In this document: positions 22,104 through 27,081 of the stretch, piece by piece | Layout: every line of letters starts with the position of its first letter | Position numbering within the stretch: the first letter of the stretch is position 1 | From: Bacteroidaceae bacterium | GTDB taxonomy: Bacteria; Bacteroidota; Bacteroidia; Bacteroidales; Bacteroidaceae | DNA length: 27,081 nt | Assembly (NCBI GenBank): GCA_016292545.1 | Contig: JAEDIG010000021.1 | Span: 1 to 27,081, forward strand | Direction of reading: 5' to 3' | Notes under the pieces: model-generated | Told to the model about the DNA's origin: nothing | Seen by the model: only the letters and a program-made list of their open reading frames with translations | Databases searched by the model: none | Translations under genes and position numbers: made by a program

Positions 22104-24911
22104 ATGAAGGATAATACAAAGAACGAAACAGGACAATGGTCGGCTGCCCCACAGGGGCGGCCAACCATACAACAGGCGCTGCAACAGGGTTTGCTTGTGC
22201 TCGATGGTGCCATGGGCACCATGATACAAAGCTATGGGCTCGGGGAAACCGATTTCCGCGGAGAGATGTTCAAGAACGTAGCCTTTCAGATGACGGGCAA
22301 CAACGACATTCTCACGCTCACACGCCCCGGCATTATTGAGGACATACACCGGTGCTATCTGGAGGCCGGAGCGGACATCATCACAGCCAACACCTTCAGC
22401 TGCCAGCGCATATCCATGGCCGACTATCATTGTGAGCCCTACGTGGCCATGCTCAACACCGAGGCGGTGAAACTTGCCCGTCGGGTGGCCGAAAGGTACA
22501 GCACCCCCGAGTGGCCGCGCTTTGTGGTTGCCACCGTGGGACCCACCAACAAAACCCTCTCCATGAGCCCCGACGTGAGCAACCCGGCCATGCGTGCAGT
22601 CACCTACGACGAGATGCGACAGGCATACGCCGAGCAGATGGAGGCACTCTTTGAAAGCCAACCCGACGGCATACTGATAGAAACCATCTTCGACACCCTC
22701 AACTGCAAGGCGGCCATCCATGCCTATATGGATGCCCGTGAACAGACGGGCAAGGAGATTCCGCTTATGCTCAGCGTGACGGTGAGCGACAAGGCCGGAC
22801 GCCTGCTCAGCGGGCAGACGCTGGAAGGTTTCCTGGCCAGCATCCAGCATGCGCCTGTCCTGAGCGTGGGCATCAACTGTTCTTTCGGTGCGCTCGACAT
22901 GCTGCCTTCGTTGCGTGCATTGGCCGGCAAGGCACCCTATTATATAAGTGCCCATCCCAACGCAGGTTTGCCCAACTCGATGGGCGGCTATGACCAGACA
23001 CCCGACATGATGCTGGCCGAGATGGGGCGTTTTGTGGACGAAGGGCTTGTGAACATCATCGGAGGATGCTGCGGCACCACACCTGCACACATTGCCAAAC
23101 TCACGGAACTCAGACAGAGGGCTACCGTGCATGTGCCTGCCCCCCAGCCGCAAGGGATGTGGCTTTCGGGGTTGGAACTGATGGAAGTGCCTGCCGACGG
23201 CGGCATATTTGTAAACGTAGGCGAGCGGTGCAATGTGGCCGGTTCGCGCAAGTTCCTGCGGCTCATCAAGGAAAAGGCCTATGAGGAAGCCCTTTCCATT
23301 GCCCGCGCTCAAGTGGAGGACGGTGCCATGGTTATCGACGTGAACATGGACGACGGCCTTCTGGATGCCCGGGAGGAGATGGAGGAGTTCCTCAAGCGCG
23401 TGGGCAGTGAGCCCGACATCTGCAGGGTGCCCGTGATGATTGACAGCAGCAACTGGGATGTAATCCGTGCCGGCCTGAAGTGTGTGCAGGGAAAGAGCAT
23501 CGTCAACAGCATAAGCCTGAAGGAGGGGGAAGAGAAGTTCCTGTCGCATGCCCGCGAAGTGAAGCGCATGGGCGCAGCGGTGGTAGTGATGGCCTTCGAC
23601 GAACAGGGACAGGCCGACACGCTGGAGCGCCGCATCGAGGTGTGCCAGCGTGCTTATAAGCTACTGGTGGAGCAGGCAGCGTTCAATCCCCACGACATCA
23701 TCTTCGACCCCAACGTGCTGGCCGTAGCCACCGGCATGCCCGAACACGACGGCTACGCACGCGACTTCATCGAAGCGGCCCGATGGATCCGCACCCATCT
23801 TCCAGGCGTGCACGTGAGCGGAGGCGTGAGCAACCTCAGCTTCAGTTTCCGCGGCAACAACTACCTGCGCGAGGCCATGCATGCGGTTTTTCTCTACCAT
23901 GCCCGCCAGGCAGGCATGGACATGGGCATCGTGAACCCTGCGGCCAAAGTGATGTATGCCGACATTCCGCATGAGGAGCTGGAGGTGATAGAGCGTGTGG
24001 TGCTCCATCCGTCGGCCGAGGCCACAGAGGCACTCATCGCCCTGGCATCGCAACTGGCGGCCAAGGCGGCTTCGTCTGCATCCGCGCCCGCCGTGGCTGG
24101 CACAGTGGCCGAGGAAACCCTGCCTGTAGACAGACGGCTCGTGCGTGCACTCCTTCAGGGAAGAGGCGACCGGCTGGAGGCCGACCTGCAAGAGGCGCTG
24201 GCATGCTTTCCCCGCGCAGTGGACATCATCGAAGGCCCGCTGATGGAGGGCATGAACCAGGTGGGGCAGTATTTCGGAGAGGGGAAAATGTTCCTTCCGC
24301 AGGTGGTGAAGGCCGCCCGCACCATGAAACAGGCAGTGGCCATCCTGCAACCCCACATCGAGCGCCAACAGTCGGCTACGGGTGGCAAGAAAGCCGGCAA
24401 GGTGCTGGTGGCTACGGTGAAGGGCGATGTGCACGACATCGGCAAGAACATCGTGTCGGTGGTGATGGCATGCAACGGTTATGAGATTATCGACCTGGGC
24501 GTGATGGTGGCCCCCGAAGTGATTGTGAGCGAAACGCTGTCACAGCGGCCCGACATCATCGGCCTTAGCGGCCTTATCACACCTAGCCTTGAAGAAATGG
24601 TGCGCACGGTGGACATGCTGGCCAAGGCGGGGATAGACATCCCCGTGATGATTGGCGGTGCCACCACGAGTGCTCTCCACACAGCCCTGCGGATAGCTCC
24701 CGTGTATGCAGGTCCTGTGGTGTGGGTGAAGGATGCGGCACAGAATGTGCCTGTGGCCAACCGCTTCCTCCACGCCGATACGGCTGAAGCCGCCCGTGCG
24801 GCGTTGCAAGAAGAGCAGGAATCCATGCGGCAAGAAGAAACCGCCCGCAAGAAAGAGCCTCTCGCTTCCATCGAGGAGGCCCGCAATCGCCGACCCAGAA
24901 TCGACTTCTAG
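22104..24911 (+). CDS. metH: Cobalamin-dependent methionine synthase, without reactivation domain
   Basis: A 935-residue MetH, moving a methyl group from 5-methyl-THF through cobalamin to homocysteine. Domains in order: homocysteine domain (VLDGAMGTMIQ at 32-42; zinc cysteines C259, C322, C323), folate domain (FVNVGERCNVAGSRKF near 369-384; MIDSSNW; FDPNVLAV), four-helix cap (about 675-755) and Rossmann B12 domain with KGDVHDIGKN (axial His777) and GLSGLITPS. The chain ends in LASIEEARNRRPRIDF, the linker that in E. coli MetH leads into the AdoMet-binding reactivation domain, so about 300 residues of that domain are absent. It is followed by the formyl-THF cyclo-ligase after 2 bases. No B12 riboswitch is visible. 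Confidence 0.95.
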   Translation: MKDNTKNETGQWSAAPQGRPTIQQALQQGLLVLDGAMGTMIQSYGLGETDFRGEMFKNVAFQMTGNNDILTLTRPGIIEDIHRCYLEAGADIITANTFSCQRISMADYHCEPYVAMLNTEAVKLARRVAERYSTPEWPRFVVATVGPTNKTLSMSPDVSNPAMRAVTYDEMRQAYAEQMEALFESQPDGILIETIFDTLNCKAAIHAYMDAREQTGKEIPLMLSVTVSDKAGRLLSGQTLEGFLASIQHAPVLSVGINCSFGALDMLPSLRALAGKAPYYISAHPNAGLPNSMGGYDQTPDMMLAEMGRFVDEGLVNIIGGCCGTTPAHIAKLTELRQRATVHVPAPQPQGMWLSGLELMEVPADGGIFVNVGERCNVAGSRKFLRLIKEKAYEEALSIARAQVEDGAMVIDVNMDDGLLDAREEMEEFLKRVGSEPDICRVPVMIDSSNWDVIRAGLKCVQGKSIVNSISLKEGEEKFLSHAREVKRMGAAVVVMAFDEQGQADTLERRIEVCQRAYKLLVEQAAFNPHDIIFDPNVLAVATGMPEHDGYARDFIEAARWIRTHLPGVHVSGGVSNLSFSFRGNNYLREAMHAVFLYHARQAGMDMGIVNPAAKVMYADIPHEELEVIERVVLHPSAEATEALIALASQLAAKAASSASAPAVAGTVAEETLPVDRRLVRALLQGRGDRLEADLQEALACFPRAVDIIEGPLMEGMNQVGQYFGEGKMFLPQVVKAARTMKQAVAILQPHIERQQSATGGKKAGKVLVATVKGDVHDIGKNIVSVVMACNGYEIIDLGVMVAPEVIVSETLSQRPDIIGLSGLITPSLEEMVRTVDMLAKAGIDIPVMIGGATTSALHTALRIAPVYAGPVVWVKDAAQNVPVANRFLHADTAEAARAALQEEQESMRQEETARKKEPLASIEEARNRRPRIDF

Positions 24912-24913
24912 CC

Positions 24914-25444
24914 ATGACATCCGACAAGAAGACGTTGCGCCGGTGGGTGCGGGAACAGAAGGCTATGCACACTCCTGCCGCATTGACCGCCGAATCCCTT
25001 TCGTTGTGCCGCAGCATCATGGCCACCCCCGAGTGGCGCATGGCCGGATGTGTGCTGCTCTATCATGCCTTGCCCGACGAGGCAGATACGTCCACTCTTC
25101 TGGAGGATGCCCTGCATCGGGGAAAGCGTGTGATTCTGCCCGTGGTAGCTGGCGACATGCTCTTGCTGCGTGGCTACGACGGGCGCACGGTGAAGGGTGC
25201 CTTCGGGATTGACGAACCCATAGGGCCGACGCTGTCAGCATACGATGAAATTGATTTGGCCATTGTGCCAGGCATGGCTTTCGATGCCCATGGCAACCGG
25301 TTGGGTAGGGGGAAGGGCTTCTACGACCGCCTCCTCCCCATGCTCCATTGCCCCAAGTGGGGCATCTGCTTCTCCTTCCAGCTGGTGGACACAGTGCCTT
25401 CCGAGGCACACGACATGCCCATGGACAGGGTCTTCTACCTATAA
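24914..25444 (+). CDS. 5-formyltetrahydrofolate cyclo-ligase
   Basis: A 176-residue enzyme of the 5-FTHF cyclo-ligase (MTHFS, YgfA) family, which uses ATP to convert 5-formyl-THF into 5,10-methenyl-THF and returns stored folate to the one-carbon pool. The N-terminus KKTLRRWVREQKAMH supplies basic ATP-contacting residues; the central FGIDEPIG and the DLAIVPGMAFDAHGNRLGRGKGFYDRLL block are the family signatures. It begins 2 bases after metH, so the two folate enzymes are co-transcribed. Its stop codon overlaps the end of the porin gene on the other strand by 6 bases. Confidence 0.94.
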   Translation: MTSDKKTLRRWVREQKAMHTPAALTAESLSLCRSIMATPEWRMAGCVLLYHALPDEADTSTLLEDALHRGKRVILPVVAGDMLLLRGYDGRTVKGAFGIDEPIGPTLSAYDEIDLAIVPGMAFDAHGNRLGRGKGFYDRLLPMLHCPKWGICFSFQLVDTVPSEAHDMPMDRVFYL

Positions 25445-26713
25445 CCCGGCTTCCACTACAAAACGCAGTTGCCAGCGGTTGTAGCCGTCTGCGGGCTTTG
25501 ACTGGTGGTTGTAGGAGGCATCTGCCTGAACCTTCAGGTTATGCCCAATCAGGTATTTTGTCACGGCCAGCGTGCTTTGGTTGTATCTGTGGTAACCGGC
25601 CAGCGGCTCCACCTTCTTGTCGGGCAGCAGCGTGGAGTTGCGGAGTGCCACCTCCCAATTTTTCTTGAACAGATAGCTCGTCTGCACGTTCACACCTTTA
25701 CCCGTATACACGAACAACCCGTTCTCATTGTCCACCACGGGGGCCTTGCAGATGCGCCCCATCAGGTCGGTGTAGAAAGCGAATCCTCTGTACTTCAGGA
25801 TAAAATCCATATAGTATTGTTGCAGGTCGCGTGTAACACCCGTGGGCATCAGGTTTCCGCTCTGCCCGCTTGTGCGGTTGGTGCGGTCGTTGTAGGTAAA
25901 GGCCCCCGCCAGCATCATCCTCACTTTCTGCTCGCGCTGGAAATCGCCTTCCACCACCTCGCCGAGCGACTTGAATCTGCCCAGCGGAAACAGCTCCAGA
26001 CGTGCGGTGTAGGCAAAGCCCTTATTCTTGTCTGTCCCCCAGTTCCGGCCCTCTCCCAGTGTGACGGAACCCTTGGCCGCAAGGCTGAATTCCCTGTCCC
26101 ATGTCTTGTGGTATTCGCCGAACACACCGAAGTCGCGATCGGGATTAAACTCCGAGTTCACAATGCTTCTGTCCACAAACTGCAGGGCGCTGGATGAGTT
26201 GATGCGCGCACGGTTGGCCTTCACCTTTGTCTGTCCGAAACTGATGTTCCATGTGGAGGAGGGCATATAGCAAATGACTGCATCGCGCACGATATTGGTG
26301 TTCCCGTTGGGCACGGTCTTCGTGTCATAGGGTGTGAATCCCAGTTGGATGGAGTAGAGGAGTTTGGGCGAATACAGGTAGCCGTCGAAGCGCAGACGAA
26401 GCCTTTTCACCTGCGCTTGCGTTTCCTCCAGCTTGAAGTCATCGTCGAAGAGCATTGTCACCTGGTTTTGCATCCTGAACCTGAGTGTCATCTTGAACAA
26501 TTTGTTCTTAGGCGCAAACGAGATACCCTTTCCCACCTCAATGTAGGGCATGTTCTTGATTTGTTCCATCAGCTCGTCGGATTCAGGTTCCAGCAGGTTT
26601 TCCCATTTGTTTGCTTCACTTTTTTGCTGGTTCTCCTGTGCCATGCAGCCGGTTGCCGTGAGCATCGCCACCAGCAGGAATGCCATCCGGCATTGATTGT
26701 TGAATGTAGTCAT
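25439..26713 (-). CDS. Outer-membrane porin, phosphate-selective porin O/P-like
   Basis: A 424-residue predicted beta-barrel protein. After the signal peptide (MTTFNNQCRMAFLLVAMLTATG, cleavage near CMAQ) the rest shows alternating hydrophobic and polar residues and Gly/aromatic strand ends, and the chain ends in LRFVVEAGL as a terminal strand. Segments such as RLRLRFDGYLYSPKLLYSIQLGFT and WNISFGQTKVKANRARINSS recall the porin O/P family, which forms anion channels. The region before Cys23 (ATGC) is a weak lipobox, but a barrel protein is more likely cleaved by signal peptidase I. An internal start at residue 10 is also possible. It has its own consensus promoter. The substrate is not evident. 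Confidence 0.8.
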   Translation of the reverse strand: MTTFNNQCRMAFLLVAMLTATGCMAQENQQKSEANKWENLLEPESDELMEQIKNMPYIEVGKGISFAPKNKLFKMTLRFRMQNQVTMLFDDDFKLEETQAQVKRLRLRFDGYLYSPKLLYSIQLGFTPYDTKTVPNGNTNIVRDAVICYMPSSTWNISFGQTKVKANRARINSSSALQFVDRSIVNSEFNPDRDFGVFGEYHKTWDREFSLAAKGSVTLGEGRNWGTDKNKGFAYTARLELFPLGRFKSLGEVVEGDFQREQKVRMMLAGAFTYNDRTNRTSGQSGNLMPTGVTRDLQQYYMDFILKYRGFAFYTDLMGRICKAPVVDNENGLFVYTGKGVNVQTSYLFKKNWEVALRNSTLLPDKKVEPLAGYHRYNQSTLAVTKYLIGHNLKVQADASYNHQSKPADGYNRWQLRFVVEAGL

Positions 26714-26740
26714 GTGGTTATGTTGGGTTTATTGGTATGA

Positions 26741-26772
26741 CAAAAATAGCGTATCTCCATCTGTTTGCCAAA
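26741..26772 (-). promoter_or_regulatory. Promoter of the porin gene
   Basis: Leftward, TTTG (complement of 26769-26772), 20 bases, then TATTTTTG (complement of 26741-26748) match the Bacteroidetes consensus in full. The leader to the ATG at 26713 is about 20 bases. Confidence 0.75.
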
Positions 26773-26952
26773 GCCAAGCTGCATTTATTTGCAGTAATAC
26801 ACACACAAAACGTCTAAAAACGGTTAATTTATTACAAATCTGTTACATCGGGAGTTCCCTTCATTCCTCTATGACACCCTGTAGTTTAACTATTTAGGTT
26901 GACTACTTATCGTCTTATTCATAAAACGGGTTGACAAGTTAATTTATTATTT

Positions 26953-26974
26953 ATTCAACTTTCGAAAGTTCAAT
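26953..26974. repeat. Palindrome centred on TTTCGAAA
   Basis: AACTTTCGAAAGTT at 26957-26970 is a perfect 14-bp palindrome. Beyond one C-C mismatch on each side, ATT and AAT continue the symmetry to 22 bp. It could be an operator for a dimeric regulator or the end of a dispersed repeat. Confidence 0.6.
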
Positions 26975-27026
26975 TTCGTTGTGAATGAGCGTATTAGCAC
27001 GCCCCGAAGGGACAAAAGCCATCAGA

Positions 27027-27066
27027 CCAGGGCAGAATGGAGCGGAGCGGAATGGCACCCTGGGTG
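27027..27066. repeat. Inverted repeat with a CACCCTGGGTG core
   Basis: CCAGGG at 27027-27032 is complementary to CCCTGG at 27058-27063, and the latter lies inside the short palindrome CACCCTGGGTG (27056-27066). The stretch between contains the doubled GAGCG of ggagcggagcgg. It resembles dispersed GC-rich intergenic repeats of Bacteroidales, and continues past the right edge. Confidence 0.4.
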
Positions 27067-27081
27067 TCACGCACCACACAC

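Larger units (their letters stand above)
26773..27081. other. Gene-free right-hand end of the window
   Basis: About 309 bases without a supportable gene. The first part (26773-26950) is AT-rich and holds the region upstream of the porin promoter. The rest contains the palindrome at 26953-26974 and the repeat-like tail at 27027-27066, listed separately. No good open frame, tRNA or promoter facing right was seen. Confidence 0.6.

Noticed and set aside
19132..22164. A 1010-codon open frame antisense to the M16 gene
   Set aside because: It mirrors the M16 frame, has no recognisable domain, and its length is explained by the low use of TTA, CTA and TCA codons in the real gene. The sense frame has a lipobox and the zinc motif.
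25439..26713. Porin read as a lipoprotein because of ATGC before MAQ
   Set aside because: The residue at -3 is Ala rather than Leu/Val and the mature part is a beta-barrel, so signal peptidase I cleavage is more plausible.

Overview
The window looks like chromosomal DNA of a Bacteroidales bacterium (Bacteroides/Prevotella-type). The gene content fits: a class M20 PepD, a RidA, a flippase-like UPF0104 protein next to rsmA, the GGGtGRT protein beside a NifU-like scaffold, a GH106-type glycosidase, a DUF4375 protein and an outer-membrane porin. Several intergenic regions also carry the Bacteroidetes promoter signature (TAnnTTTG at -7, in the best cases TTTG 19-21 bp upstream). I saw no rRNA, tRNA, CRISPR array, transposase or phage gene. 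Coding density is high and nearly all space is accounted for.

Layout. (1) 1-2345: three separately transcribed leftward genes, a family 2 glycosyltransferase, an exported esterase and an HU-type DNA-binding protein. (2) 2396-6178: a leftward four-gene run, UPF0104 membrane protein - pepD - ridA - exported esterase, driven from a promoter that overlaps face to face with the rightward rsmA promoter. (3) 6189-8025: rsmA and a BASS-like transporter. (4) 8026-8224: a compact structured repeat element between convergent genes. (5) 8225-16058: a leftward six-gene run, AlaX-like editing protein - unknown small protein - rfbA - nucleotidyltransferase/aminotransferase fusion - GH106-like glycosidase - cation diffusion facilitator, with gaps from a 4-nt overlap to 37 nt. 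(6) 16138-17876: a NifU-like scaffold and a GGGtGRT protein, a two-gene unit of unknown function. (7) 18012-25444: a rightward run, DUF4375 protein - smpB - M16 metallopeptidase lipoprotein - metH - 5-formyl-THF cyclo-ligase. (8) 25439-26772: a leftward porin with a textbook promoter, then about 300 bases of gene-free DNA holding a palindrome and a repeat-like tail.

How the genes work together. Region 5 couples activated-sugar synthesis (RfbA makes dTDP-glucose, the entry point to dTDP-rhamnose), a probable CDP- or NDP-activated small amino-compound made by the two-domain fusion, and an exported rhamnosidase-family hydrolase, so it looks like a cell-surface glycan unit. Region 7 ends in one-carbon/folate metabolism (MetH plus cyclo-ligase). 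MetH lacks its C-terminal reactivation domain. Regions 3 and 7 also carry ribosome quality functions (RsmA, SmpB).

The most unusual items are the roughly 127-bp nested inverted-repeat element at 8090-8216 with mutually exclusive hairpins and 22-bp periodicity, the conserved but unexplained NifU-like/GGGtGRT pair, and the nucleotidyltransferase-aminotransferase fusion. None of these amounts to a clearly new defence or mobile system; most of the window is ordinary housekeeping DNA.
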